Assembly: GCA_023213395.1 (NCBI GenBank)
Contig: CM041465.1
Location: 112,971,741-113,035,740 of the forward strand
DNA: 64,000 nucleotides
Direction: 5' to 3'
DNA from: Cycas panzhihuaensis
Lineage: Eukaryota; Cycadophyta
The notes under the pieces are model-generated. The model ran no database searches. It was not told the DNA's origin and saw only the letters and a program-made list of their open reading frames with translations. The position numbers and the translations under genes were made by a program. How positions within the stretch are numbered: position 1 is the stretch's first letter; every line of letters starts with the position of its first letter. This document shows, piece after piece, positions 22,948 to 34,820 of this stretch.

Positions 22948-24079
22948 CCTCATCCCCCTATCCAAGTACCTACCAACTACTACTTACTCTACCACTAGAG
23001 GAAGCAATTCTCCTTCCTCCTCATCTTGCCTCCTCTTCCCTATCGACACCTCTACCACCATAAGCCCCTCTATCGTAACCCCCTCCTCTCCTTGCCCCTA
23101 CTGCTAGAGCCTCCTTAGCTATTGCACTCTTCATGGCATCTATCTCATCATCGCTCCACACTAGGAGCCTAGCATATGCATAATCGATGAGCTATCTCCT
23201 CCTCATCCTAATCAACATGACTCTAAGTCATCCTCATGATAATCGTTGGCCTATTATGGATCCTTGATCTAATGTTCCATTTGTTCATCCTTAGATCCAT
23301 CAATGTCAGCTCCCTTGGCTCTCCCTCTAGCTACATCAAAGGAATATGGTCATAAAGACATCACATTAATATTGAGCTGTAAGAAAATCCACCTCTACCT
23401 ATCCTCCAGATCTTAAATAATTAGTGACTCACGATGTCTACCACATACTATGCCAAGTTAACCTAAATCCCCTACTCACATCATCATATAATCCCTATCC
23501 ATTGAATTGGGATCCGCATGACATTCTATATCCTTGCAATCTAATATGTGATGATGAGGGCGATGATCCTCCTCACCACTAGAACTCCATTCTCCACCCT
23601 AATCGCCTTGATAGATATGTTGTGCTAATCAATCTAATCAGTAAATCCTATCAAGTAGGTGATGTACACCATCTATGAGTCCTCGTCTGTCACTCTAATT
23701 AGGTGTACTCTCGCACCATGCCAACTCATGCTAAGAATCCTTCCTACATCTCGTGGGGTAATCTCTAGGTCTCAAATACCTCCAACGTTAAACACATGTT
23801 GCCATGGTATCCAATAACTCACAAAGTTATGCAACACCTCATGCTCCATGACCAACTGGGTTAAAGCACTAGCCCTTGCTAGGCCACACACTCATAGGAT
23901 ACCGTATCCTGCCTCATCGAGTTGACTCACTAACTGTCCAATGGTAGCTCATTATTTTCTTGAGTATCAACTCTCTCCAAAGCCTATAGTTTTGAAAGAA
24001 TAATTTGTTAGCATCCACTCTGAGTCAAAGATCTCATCTGACTAGGAGAAATTTTTAAATTTCTAAAAATATCTTGAAA

Positions 24080-24260
24080 AAATAAAAAAATGTAGTTTCA
24101 CTACAAAAAACATAGTTTCACGGTGAAAAATGTAATTTCACTATGAAAAATATAATTTTACAGTGAAAAACATGACTTCTTCTTATGTCCAAAATAGTGA
24201 ACTTGTGTTTTTCACTACTTGGTCATGTTTTTCATTATAAAATTATATTTTTAATATAGT
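24080..24260. repeat. Short repeats built on TTCAC-GTGAA inverted words
   Basis: Units of about 29 bases: CATAGTTTCACGGTGAAAAA, TGTAATTTCACTATGAAAAA, TATAATTTTACAGTGAAAAA, then related words to about 24260. Each unit can pair with itself. Similar words occur in both T1 LTRs (about 5440-5490 and 26240-26340). It lies just upstream of the PMD start in T1. Confidence 0.7.
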
Positions 24261-24785
24261 GCTTACACTTTTCGTACTATATTATCGCATTTATCATCAT
24301 AAATAAAAAAAAATAAAAAAAATGAATTATCTCACTCACTGGGTACCTTGCTCATTGCTTCATTATCCTTTATCTCATACTATGGAGCTCACCACTTGGT
24401 TGATAAAGCTCAAAATCCCACTCAAATAAAGGGAAATCACCTCAAGAAATGCTCCTTTCTCCTTCTTTGTCCTCGTGCAAATAAATCATTTTCCTTATCC
24501 ACTTTCTTACATATAGCAGGTCATTTCTGGTCCATTTTACCTATGAAATTATAATATTTAATCTATTAAAAGGAAGAATACTTCGATTTAATCATAATCA
24601 TTCCCAAATTTATGTTGAGGTATCATAAACATGTCTTTTTCATTTGGATAAAGTTTAAGATATTAAAGGATTATTCAATCTCTTTGTATATTCTCTTATT
24701 GAAGTTTGATTAATGGTTCAACCCTATTTCATCCAACAATACATTTATCTTCAACAAGATTGAACTCTAAGCTTCTATTTACTTG

Positions 24786-25290
24786 TTAATGAGTATAAAC
24801 TATGACAAGAACAATCCACTTCGAGCTTTTAGGTGCTTGTTAATGAATCTAAAATAGGACAAGATAATGAACTTCAAGCCCTTTTCCTTATTAATAAGTA
24901 TAAACTATGCTAAGGCCTCACTCTAAACCTTCTTCTACCTATTAATGAGTTAAAACTATGATAGGATCAATGCTCTGAGGCCTCCATACTTGTTAATAAG
25001 CCTAGGCTATGATAGGAATCCCTTTGTAGTCAATTGTTAATAAGGTTAAAAGATGATAATCACCCTCTGAAACCCCTCATCCCATTAACAAGGCAAACCT
25101 ATGATGGGTTCACTCTGAAAAGTCACCTGTTGATGAGCTTAAACTATGATAGTCTATCCTTTTTACTTTGGCAAAAAGATTTTTCTATGAAAAGTCACCT
25201 GTTAACGAACTTAAACTATGAAAGTCCATCCTTTTTGCTCCAGTAAAAAGAGTTCCCTACGACGCATGGTTAATGAGAGATAAACTATGA
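24786..25290 (+). repeat. Degenerate tandem array of a TTAATGAG-TAAACTATG motif
   Basis: About ten units of 45 to 60 bases; each starts with a version of GTTAATGAGTATAAACTATG (for example 24787, 24898, 24944, 25129, 25266). The spacer sequence between the motifs varies. The same core forms the 93-bp repeat at 14113 and isolated copies elsewhere in T1, T0 and T2. Confidence 0.8.
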
Positions 25291-25770
25291 CCAGGTGTAT
25301 AGTAGAATCCCATCTAGTTTGTGGCCATTTGGTGATGAAGTTCCATCCACTTTATGGGTAGTAGATAGTGTTTATTTAAAGGTGAAAGTCCCATCCAGTT
25401 TGTGGGCATTAGCTAAGTTTTTTTATAATATTAGAAACCTAGTTCTTTTAGGTAAGAAGACAAATATAGTGACATTTATGAGTTGATACCCTATCCTTTT
25501 GGGTAATTTGATGGATGCCCAGTCCTTTTGGGCAAGAGATGTGAATAACACCTCTTTTGATTAAGAGTACTTACTCCTTTTGAGTAACTCGACTAATAGA
25601 AGTCCTTTGAATCAAGTTGCAAATGAAGATTTCACCCCATCATGAAAAACTAGTACGCCATCATCCATGCATTTTATTAGTTCCTATCATTTTCATTAGA
25701 ACAAACAACACTCATGTTATTACCACCTTTCACCATCCTATATTTCTTTCTAGAATAATAGCCTCAGGTG
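25291..25770. other. T1 tail before the polypurine tract
   Basis: No gene. It contains further degenerate short repeats: GTCCCATCCAGTTTGTGG-like words at about 25306, 25342 and 25387, and CCTTTTGGGTAA/GAGTAA words at about 25490-25585. Confidence 0.5.
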
Positions 25771-25779
25771 CCAAGGGGG
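25771..25779 (+). other. Polypurine tract of T1
   Basis: CCAAGGGGG directly abuts the 3' LTR start TAAATGTATCACC. A G-rich tract here is what Ty3 elements use to prime plus-strand DNA. Confidence 0.75.
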
Positions 25780-28174
25780 TAAATGTATCACCAAAACTTG
25801 GCCTCTTTATGTGCATTTGGATTATGTTGATAAATCAATACATGTTATATGGTTTTATTGATGGTAGTTGATATATGTTGATTATATTTGATGGATTGGG
25901 CCTTGTTTTGTCGAAATGATACATTATTATTGATTAATAAAATGTAATTAATGATGTTATGATTTGTATTCCTATTATTCCATTGATGACGTAAACTATG
26001 GCATCAACGTTTTCTTTTATGACTAACTTAACTTCATACTTCCTTCAAAGTCGGTTCTTTTTACCTTGCTTTTGAGATTTCACCCATATTTTCATTATTT
26101 CTCACATTTTGGGCTTATACTTAATTCATTTCACCTCATTCTAGGCTTATTTACTTTTTCATGAACCTAATTTTATGATTAAAAACTTATTAAATGCTAA
26201 TTTTTATCAAATTTTGGTCAAATTTTTACTTCACTAAAATTGTGTTTTTCACCCTATAGAAAATGTAACTTATCATGTTTTTAGATTAAAATTACATTTT
26301 TGGTAGGCGAATAATGCGACCGATCATATTTTTCACTATCATACAACAGAAAATTAGGCCAATGTACCAAAATTCTATATTCCACCACCTACATGTGATG
26401 GGATTTAGTCATTTTCATACCTAAAAGTGTGAGAAGAGTAATGGGGGTTAGTAATGAGAAGAAAAGAAGTGATTCTTGCTCTAGTATTGTGAGATTTTAT
26501 GAAGTTTCTTAAGAATTCTTAAGGACTATTATTGTGGCTTTGAAGACTTGATTTTCTAAAGTTATTGGGTAAAATCTTGAAGAAGTTTTGTTACTATATT
26601 ATTACTACTCAATTGTTGATTATCTAAGCTTTTATCTTCTTAACTCTTCATCAATTTTTACTTCAAACTTCTCTTGATTTAGTAAGATCTTTCCTAGTAG
26701 ATTTCAAGCTTGTTTCATGGAGTTTTGAAGGTAACTTTAGCTCAGAATTACTTCCCTTTATTAGCTGATTATTATCATACTTCTATTTAGATTTTTACTA
26801 CTGAAAATATACGCTAAAAGGTCCACCCTTTGTGGGGTTTCTTAAGGATATACTAGGGTGGGGCATGGTCATCTCTCCACCATACATCTAGTTACTCCTT
26901 CCCACTCTTTCATAATAGCCTATACTTCAGTTGGATTGCCAATCTTGTTTGGCTCTAGTTTGGCCTCTTTAGATTGTTGATGCTTCCTTCTTTACTCTTG
27001 TTTTGAAGGAAAGTGTGTGGAAAAGTTAGTCAAGTAAAAAGAAAACAACCATTCTGAGGCACTCTTTACAATAGGAAAGGAATATTTGTCTTACATCTAT
27101 CATTGCATGCACTTTTATTTTTAAGTTAGATCTTGCATATTGAGAATTAAAAGTTAATAGCACTGTTTGGTTGGAGTATTTTTAATTTTTAACTTTCATA
27201 TTGGGTTCAAGGATTCCTTTTAGAGCTCTTACTACAATTATGACATAACCTTTGGTTGATTTTGTATGGATGATTATTATTTAGATTTATGACTTGTCTA
27301 TCATCTCACGGGTCTAAAAATTATCAATAAATAATAGTAGTTTCTTTTAAGATTCTCTTTTTTTATACACTATTTCATCACTTTTAAAAGGATTAGTTGC
27401 ATGCATCAAAGTTGGAAGCATACTAGCTAGTCTTGCATGTATATTAATCTCTTTTGAAAAGAAACTTGCATAAAGATTATGTGGTTACTTTTAGATTTTG
27501 AGTAGTATCATCTCTTTTGAAGTAAAGTGTGCATGTAGGAAAGCTATCTTATAGTTTTATGTGCACCTTTTATTTTGGAAACAGAAAGAAACAAAAACAA
27601 CAAAAAATGACTTACATGCATAGTTTCTAGTTTGTTTATTTGTAATTTCATTATTAAAAGTAAATAAATAAATAAAAAGATTGATGTGAGTTTGATCTTG
27701 TGGTTTCTTTGCTTGTATTATCTCACTTTCTTAACTTTGTATCTTTGCAACAATATCAAAACCTAGAAACCTAAACAAGGAAAATTATTATTTCCATTAG
27801 TTTACCCTCTCCCACATCTTAGTAAAACTCAAAAAGTTGAACCAATTATAGGAGAGGAGTCCTTAGGAAGAATATTTAAGATATTGTAAGTGTGACTCCA
27901 AACTTAGAACTCTTTTGTCAAGTCGTGTAGGTTAGTGGGTTCTACCACCCCATTTCACATCCACACCTTTTGTCATACCCACTCTTATTAAGGTAGATGA
28001 CACTACTAGGTGAAGACTCCTTCTTAGGAGTTAGGAAAAGATGGTCCTTTAGTTGTCTTTTGAGCTTTGTATTAGATCTTCCCCAAGCCCCAGACCATTC
28101 TTTTTGGCAACCTTACTGAGGATCCAATCCCCTAGAATACCATCATCTTTCTAGGGACAGACCTTGAACCACTA
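25780..28174 (+). repeat. 3' LTR of T1
   Basis: About 2.4 kb, collinear with 4983-7298. It ends CCTTGAACCACTA (CA changed to TA) and is followed by target copy GGAGC at 28175-28179. Small indels relative to the 5' copy include an insertion near 27417-27445. Confidence 0.9.
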
Positions 28175-28179
28175 GGAGC

Positions 28180-29118
28180 ATACTCTTTTGCAAATATTTT
28201 AGGAAACATTTATTAGATTCTTCATTACCTAAAGGGAGTCAATCCTCCTCCTACTAAAGAGGAGGCATCCTCATTCAAGACAATGCCTTATGTTCTACCT
28301 TTTCCTTTTCTCTTCCATATTTTTTACCCTCATTGCATTCATTTAGAGGGAAAAGAGAGTGAGAGGACAAAAAAGGAAAATGTTTCATATTTGTTTTACA
28401 TATTTATTTTAGTCTTTTACATGCTTTATTTCTTTGACAACAACCATCTTTGCATGAGGTTGAAACATTACCTCAAACTCGCATAAACAAGACTAAACCA
28501 TACCTTACAGCATAGTGAGCATAAACTTAGAAGACCTTTTCATTCTTTTTGGAAACCCAAAAAGAGCTTGCAACCTAGTTGCTCTAAGGTATTAGTAACC
28601 TTCCTCCACTCTCCTCTCTATTGCACACTTGCACCATCCTGTTCTTTCTAATTTCTGAGAATAATTTGTTACTTGATTGCTTCTTAGATGGTGGCAACAT
28701 TCTCTCTTTCATGGAGACTCAGCACTCAAAACTTTGCCCCCTTTTTTGACAAACTTCTAGACTTCAAGTAGGCTTTTCAAAACTGCCTCTTATTTTACTA
28801 GCAATCATCATCTTCTTTAGTTACTTCCTTTTCCAAAAGGAGGTATAGCTCATCTTCTCTCCCTCTGAGGATAGAAGAGCTCTCCCTATCCTATTCAGTT
28901 ACTTAAAGATGTCTCATTGCCTAATTCAAAACAAGGAAGGTATCTAGAAAGAAGAGAAGGATAAGTGTGTTATTTATAGGCCCCTGAACCTATATTCTAA
29001 TGTGTAGATGCCCTTTAAGGGTGATATATCCTTTCTTTGATACCTCTAGACCCTTTTGTAGCTTTAGCATTCGTCTAGAGTGGCTCATCCATAGTGACCT
29101 CTAAGAGGCATGCCTCAA
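28180..29118 (+). repeat. 3' LTR of T0, right piece
   Basis: Continues the LTR broken at 4982. The end, from about 28960 (CCCCTGAACCTATATTCTAATG, ATGCCCTTTAAGGGTGATAT, GTGACCTCTAAGAGGCATG), matches the ends of both T2 LTRs (about 39897-40040 and 54027-54167). The last base is near 29118. Confidence 0.7.
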
Positions 29119-29309
29119 CTACTATAATTCTATTACTAGGCCAAATGACTTTATATTTCATTGGTGACATTAATGACTCATTTACAAAAGTTAGTAACTA
29201 AAACTTAATCTCCTAATACCTAAACCATGAGTGCTAATATCCTCATTTTACTAATTGTATGTGGTTTTATAATAATTTGCCTCTACTAAAATTTCATTCT
29301 TTGATTCTT

Positions 29310-29935
29310 AGGATAGAAGGAAATATTTCTTCAACTTTAGCTTCTTCATTATGTCTTCGTATTCTTTGCTCTTATTAAAGAGGATGTCTATATAAAGTGT
29401 AAAATAACATGCTACAAGCTTGTCCTCCCATAGTGAGAGAGTTTACAAGATAGTTAAAATACTTGGGTAGCTTGTTAAGAACTAGATGAATAATTTTTGT
29501 GACTAATATTGGCTCACCTATAGATGTCATGTTATCTTTGACTTTTACCATTTTTATAATAAATCTAAAGACTTATTCATCCTCCCTTAAATGGAGTCAA
29601 TATAGTTGTTTTCTAAGAGTAATAATCCAGGCTTTATTCTTTTGTCTATATAGAGTAGTAAGAATATTTCAAGCTTCTACTAAAGTAAAGGATTTGCTTA
29701 TGTGAGTTAAAATAAAGTCACTTATGAATAGTATAATAGATACCAAGGCATGTCTATCTATTTCTTCCTAACTAATAAGTTTTATAGTATCTAGAGCAAT
29801 TAGTTCTTTTTCTTTTTTAGAAATAATAGACTAGGTGTTTTTGGCAACTAAAAGACCCTTTATTTTTATTTTCTAGACTTCCCAATTTTATCTAATAAAC
29901 TTATCTATAGGTCCAAATGAGTAAGAAAATGCCAT
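29310..29935 (-). pseudogene. gag of C5
   Basis: Minus-strand frame with stops: VWKIKIKGLLVAKNT-like start (about 29900), SIISKKEKELIALDTIKL, then NILTTLYRQKNKAWIITLRK, LHLREDE, VFRFIIKMVKVKDNMTSIGE and LNKLPKYFNYLVNSL at about 29600-29440. This is the UBN2-type copia gag pattern (W..L...Y, LR.QLY.L.M.E..S, LP..F). Four or more stops; several at expected Trp or Ser positions. No zinc knuckle is recognisable in 29119-29330. Confidence 0.75.
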
Positions 29936-31610
29936 TTTTTAGCAAAAAGGTTGAAGGACTAAAAAAATATTATTTTTTATTTATTCACATACTAGAACCA
30001 TATGATCATACTATTGTACAAAAATAGTATAGGTGTACATATTCCTAAAAGGACCCTCTTAAAATATAGATCTCTTTAACACCTATTAGGATCTATAGAC
30101 AAATTTTTTATTGGATCTTTCATCTTACTAAATGATGGCCTAAAAGGTAGAGAGGCGACTAGGGTTTAAAATATATTTTTATTTCTAACTTAAAAAGTTC
30201 TTAAAATCACACTGTAAAATTATATTTGATAGAAATTGTATACCCTGAGGTAGATTATAAGACCAAATTTAAGCACTAAAACTAAAAAAATGAGAAAAAA
30301 AGGTACAGGAAGCCTCAAACCTAGTCCCTTAATTTTCTATGATTTCTCAGTTATAATGACTAAATTTCCCATTGACACTTTAGGACTATGGACTCTACTT
30401 GTCAAAACACCCTTGCTAGTAAAATTTTATGGTGATCTAAGTACTTTGAATTTTGGTTGTACAAGGTTGAACACAGCCATATATGGGTTATGTACAATGT
30501 CCTCTAGGATTATTCTCCACTAGAGATCATTTGTCGTAACTTTCAGTCTCCTTCTTAGTCAATTTCCTCCTCCTTCTAATAAAAATACAAATGCTTTATA
30601 CCTTGACAGTCCTACTCTACTACCATATTGAAAAAAAGATAAAATATGAAAGGAAAATGATCCTCTTTAATTAATGGTTGAGAGTTTTTCCCATGTATAG
30701 ATACATCTAGTTTACAAGAGAGGCCTAATACATGTATGCCCAGTGTCATTTTTAAGGAGAAGAGGGGTCATGAAACATGACCCTTAATTACATATAAGAG
30801 ACACCGTAAAGTAAAACATAAGATATAATATTAATATTGCAATAATTTTCTTATTATCTTCCACTCTGGAATAGATATTTAATATTGTGGGCCTTTCATA
30901 TATATATTTATAATATTTTCTTATGGATAATATCCTCATATAATTTTATAGCCTCTAGTGGAGAGTATGAAAACAACTTTAGAAGGCAACATCTCTTTAT
31001 TTATTTTAGTAAATATCTTCTTCTATTAGTTATTCATTTCATCCCATTATCTAATGGGTTTTTCTTTCTTATTATTAAGAAAATAATCCCTTAGGATTGG
31101 CAACTAGTTTCAATGGTGATTTTTAAAGACATTTCTTTAATTTCTTTAATATTTATGTGATTTTCTTTAATTTGAGATATGTGGGATGTATGAAAGAGTT
31201 TGCATATGAGTTTCTACATATTGAATTTTTTATTTTTTGTTTCTTTCCCTGAGAAAATCTAAATTAGGATTTTGAAAAAAATGTTATAAAAACATTATTT
31301 CAAGGTAGTTTTTCACATGTAATTATAAATGATAGCATTTATTTTAAAGTTATTTGATCAATTTTTATACATTCAACTTTCTTTGTTGTCTCTACAATAA
31401 TATATTACTAAAATAGTTGATAACATAAATTATACATTCAAATATAGAATATTGATGATAAAAGCCTTGTAGATATTAATGCAATGAGATTTTCTTCAAA
31501 GAAATTTCCATGTTTTCTTCATAGAAATTAGCTCTAAATATTCATTGGACAACTTATTTTTCCCTATATGCTCCTCCTTCAAGTGGTAGAAACCATTATT
31601 CATTTATCCA
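29936..31610. other. Leader of C5 between gag and primer site
   Basis: About 1.7 kb, AT-rich, no coding similarity recognised on either strand. It is long for a copia leader and may hide another small insertion, but no repeat ends were found. Confidence 0.4.
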
Positions 31611-31624
31611 TGGCTCTAATACCA
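31611..31624 (-). other. Primer-binding site of C5
   Basis: Minus strand TGGTATTAGAGCCA directly follows the LTR. One transition from the initiator-Met consensus TGGTATCAGAGC over its first 12 bases. Confidence 0.82.
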
Positions 31625-31881
31625 TGTTAGATTAGAGAATAAAATTTGTATACATATATATAAGCATATTTTCTAGGTAGAATTATTCTACCCTTTAAAA
31701 AATTTTCATTACATAATGACGCCACTTCTAATACTTGCATAATATATATATTAAGAGTTATAATAAATTAAGTATTAGGTTGTATACATATCTCTCGTAT
31801 GAGTGTGAGACCCCAGATCCAACTCATTAATGAGACGTAAATGTACTCATTAAAATACTAATATTCTAATAGAATCTAACC
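31625..31881 (-). repeat. 5' LTR of C5
   Basis: Plus-strand start TGTTAGATTAGAG and inverted end CTAATAGAATCTAAC give matching short inverted ends (TGTTAGATT). Length about 257 bp. On the outer side lies TATATGGGAGG (minus strand), which looks like a polypurine tract and would not be expected beside a 5' LTR. Confidence 0.7.
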
Positions 31882-33664
31882 TCCCATATATTATTCTTCT
31901 AATCTTGTTTCTTTTTAGTTGATAAACTCTCATACCTATCCTTTATTTGCATTCTTTTATCACTTGTGTGACTTATAAGATATTATACTTTCTAGTTTAT
32001 ATATTACCTTGGGATTTCACTTACTTTCTTACTTCCTATAGTTGCTTCAAGTTATGCTTATTGCTTCTAGCTCCTTTCTATCTTATCATTTGAAGCTTAT
32101 TTCTTTTTCTCTTTTTATTTGTGTTTGGGTCTAAAATAAAAAATTTCTATATTGATTTTACCAAAGATTAGGACCAATTTCCCTTTTGTATCTACCATTT
32201 ATTTCGTTTTTATTCACCTTACCTCATCTCCACACTCACTTGTTATTATTATGAAGATAATTCTATAGCTTTTTGAGCATGTGTTTAAGGTGATCACTTC
32301 TTTCATAGGCATGATTCATGTAACTGATCATTTCATATCAGTTAAGTAATTCTTACCTTAGATATTTATTCATCTATAGTTTCTTCTTGATTAAGAAAGT
32401 TGATTTATTCTATTTAATCACTAAAATAAGGTTCTTATTATTATTTCTTTCACATTCTCATTTATTTTTTATTCCACATAGTAAAGGGAATTATATATTA
32501 TCCCTTTTTATAACATTATCTGTTTATGGTGTGACATATTCACATATTATTAGAAGCATGTATACCTTGAAAAATACCTAATATCTTATTGGAATAAATA
32601 TCTTAAAAGTATTAGAAAAATAATATAAAATCAAAGCCTTAAAAAATGAAAAGAAAAAGAAAAATAAAACGAAAGGGCAACCCCCTTCATCTCTTATTCT
32701 CTCTCTCTCTCTCACACACACACACTTTTTTACATGTGATCTATTAGGCAAAGCCAAGCATAACAACACCTAGAATCCATATTTCTTATTTTTATTTTTA
32801 ATTCTAAACTTATTGTATATTTATATGTTTAATGTTATATGTTTTCTTTTTTGCTTTTATTTGGCATATTTAAGTAGGTATGATTGTGTTTAGTTGGTTG
32901 ATATTTCCTAAAGTGCATGGTAGTTGCACCATTAGATATACCTTATTCTTACTCTTATTATCTTCTCTTATTCTTCTATTTATAGCTCTTCATAGTGGGA
33001 ATAATACCTATGAAGTTGTAACACTTGCACATGCAGACTTGGTCTCCCATATAAAGTTGACTTATTATTTATGTATTTCATAATGGGAGGCCAAGGGGAT
33101 ATAAGGAGTTCATATTATGCTATTATAAGGAGACTAAGAAGTCCCTGATTCAAAGTATTAACATCTTTAATGGTTATTTATCAGTAGTTATAAGTGAATA
33201 AGTTGTTATATATTTTCTAAGGATTGGTTTCCTATTCCACTCTAGTATATCCATATCATGTTTCTTTAAGGTTCAAGTATAGGTGCAAATATATATATAC
33301 ATTAGGTAAAAACCATTCAACATAAGGGTTATAAACACCTAATAAGAGTGTCTTTTAAGATGTTTTACTTTCTTACATAGGGTACTTTGCTTCACTTCTC
33401 CCTCTTCTTATTTTTATTAAGTCTTAATCAAGTCCTTTCCTACCTCTTCATATCATTTAGTTCTTGAGTTTCAGATATCCATATCCTTATTATAACACCT
33501 TTCCTTCTTTAATTATCTTTGTCTATGAGAAATTAATTTATCCAGAACCACCCAAACCATAAGCAAATAGATACCAAAAGAAATAAATCCCAAATCAAAA
33601 TAGACACATAATTTTATAGTATATAAACCAAACCTTTATATAATAGTTTACTTTAATTATTTTA
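31882..33664. other. AT-rich region with nothing recognised
   Basis: No gene, LTR end or domain found on either strand. Short open frames (for example 32387-32581 and 32880-33083) show no family features. It is the only sequence in the left and central part that belongs to no named element. Confidence 0.4.
32699..32725. repeat. Compound (CT)n(CA)n microsatellite
   Basis: About seven CT units followed by about six CA units. Confidence 0.95.
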
Positions 33665-34161
33665 TATTAAAATATGTGATATTATCAAATATCTAATATT
33701 TAATATAAAGCAGTATACCTATAAAAAATTCTACTTACCAAAATCATTGATAGATAAGATATATATAATTATTCATGTACATATCCTATTGGATGATGAA
33801 ACGGGTCAAGAAATATTATAGATTATTAACAAGATGACTATTCATATAAATATATATACATCACTAAAGAACTTGAGAAAAGAAGGATTCATTCTGAGAT
33901 GTAGTTATTTGATATCTTAAGAGGAGCTCATAACTTCAACCTTCTCCCATTATTTTTTTCGCACTTAGTTTTCTACATATAAATCTATTATCTGTTATGA
34001 TGATGCTTTATCATACTTCCTATAATTATACTTTATGTTTTATATTATTGCTTGATATGTTGATCTTACATTACATGATTTATGTATATTCCTTATGACA
34101 TAATTGATATATTATACTTCATTGATATACTTTGATTTTGTATTATAAGTACATTCCAATA
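33665..34161 (+). repeat. Left LTR of C3
   Basis: Begins TATTAAAATATGTGATATTATCA and ends ACATTCCAATA (ends read TA...TA, from TG...CA by transitions). Matches 59597-60094 throughout, including TGTACATATCCTATTGGATG. Confidence 0.8.
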
Positions 34162-34175
34162 TGGTATTAGAGTTA
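34162..34175 (+). other. Primer-binding site of C3
   Basis: TGGTATTAGAGTTA abuts the left LTR. It resembles the initiator-Met site TGGTATCAGAGC. A second TGGTATTAGAGCC-like word occurs about 30 bases further on. Confidence 0.7.
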
Positions 34176-34815
34176 ACCTCTAAATTCTTATATAGTATTA
34201 GAGCCATGTTATAAAAGATATTATGAAGTAGATTAAAGCCTATATATAGCTAATATCGAGCTAATGATATAACTAGTGCATGAGCTAGTTTAAGGTGTAT
34301 TTTGATTAACCAAAACAAAACATAGAAATGATGTGTGACTAAGATTTTAGGCCATGATAAAGATACTGGAGTATTAGATACAGATAAAGATGAAGCTATA
34401 CATAAATATTGAAAGCAATAAGATTGATGATATGCTATTTACTTCTTAATATAGATATTTATTTAAGCATATTATGTACATATTTTGTAGCTTGTTGGCT
34501 TGATTAAGTCCACTAAGATGCTAAGATGATATGATAATTGAGTAAAATTACCACCTATTTATGAGATATAAAGAAGTCTCATATGTTGAATACTTAGTAC
34601 CAAAATCAAGTATTAAGGAGTTTAATTGATATCATATATATATTTATTAGTGAGAAATTTAAATTATTATGTATGACAAGAGGGATAGAAATATAGTACT
34701 TATATTACCTTATTATAGTTAACTTGTCTTGGCCAAGTGCTACACCCTATTCATAGAGTTAATATGTTTTAGATTATTAATTTGTTGATGTTAATGAGAT
34801 TATCAGTTGCCAAAA
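34176..34815 (+). other. Internal region of C3, left part
   Basis: AT-rich, no open frame of note, no recognised domain. Ends at the C2 target site GAAAG. Confidence 0.45.
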
Positions 34816-34820
34816 GAAAG
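34816..34820. repeat. Target-site duplication of C2, left copy (GAAAG)
   Basis: GAAAG precedes the left LTR of C2; the same five bases follow the right LTR at 58865-58869. Confidence 0.85.

Larger units (their letters stand above)
16851..24040 (-). pseudogene. PMD gene of T1, antisense, split by copia element C1
   Basis: Read leftwards from about 24040. The N-terminal part contains ALTQLVMEHEVLHNFVSYWI, then WQHVFNVGGI, LEITPRDVGRIL (about 23740-23830), the PMD core. A long middle part follows to 22953. C1 (17610-22947) then interrupts the gene, and it resumes at 17609 with an acidic part (SSDEKDKDGG, TSEEEAIQEA), a GT-AG intron at 17302-17412, and a helical C-terminal part (VTLREVERMLEVIF, ALRAQDIYMDMQIELQ). 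It stays readable for long stretches but holds many stops. PMD proteins of the MAIN/MAIL1 family are nuclear and act in silencing; a role here is inference. It is the most diverged of the three PMD copies. The 3' end is not defined. Confidence 0.65.
4983..28174 (+). mobile_element. T1: complete but dead Tat/Ogre-like Ty3 retrotransposon with antisense PMD gene
   Basis: The element has LTRs 4983-7298 and 25780-28174, a primer site at 7305-7322, a polypurine tract at 25771-25779 and a 5-bp target duplication. Without C1 it is about 17.8 kb. Order: 5' LTR, gag, protease, reverse transcriptase with RNase H, integrase, 93-bp tandem repeat, second RNase H, antisense PMD gene (split by C1), degenerate tandem repeats, 3' LTR. 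The integrase has a GPY/F-like tail and no chromodomain. Together with the second RNase H and the length, this points to the Tat/Ogre lineage. The two LTRs look close to 90 percent identical by eye, so the insertion is old. It sits in the 3' LTR of T0. Confidence 0.9.
1..29118 (+). mobile_element. T0: right-hand part of a Tat/Ogre-like Ty3 retrotransposon, split by T1
   Basis: Only the 3' portion is in the window. In order it holds the 5' end of an antisense PMD gene (1-375), a spacer, a second RNase H (1592-2023), a non-coding tail, and a 3' LTR that begins near 2812 and ends near 29118. T1 (4983-28174) is inserted in that LTR, with target duplication GGAGC. The LTR matches the two T2 LTRs at its start, in the middle and at its end, and without T1 it is about 3.1 kb, the same length as theirs. 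T0 therefore belongs to the T2 family. Its right neighbour is the gag of C5, so T0 was inserted in C5. The 5' LTR and gag-pol must lie left of the window. Confidence 0.8.
29119..31881 (-). mobile_element. C5: 5' part of a Ty1/copia retrotransposon, cut by T0
   Basis: From right to left: a 257-bp LTR, an initiator-Met primer site, a long leader and a gag gene that stops making sense at the T0 boundary. The rest of the element would lie left of T0, outside the window. It is thus the oldest layer of the left nest. Confidence 0.75.

Noticed and set aside
24786-25290. CRISPR-like or satellite array
   Set aside because: Units vary in length and the conserved part is only a short degenerate motif; it is a diverged minisatellite inside T1.
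28180-33664. Host gene between the two nests
   Set aside because: The readable parts are a T0 LTR and a C5 gag/leader/LTR; the remainder shows no codon structure, splice-site series or conserved domain.
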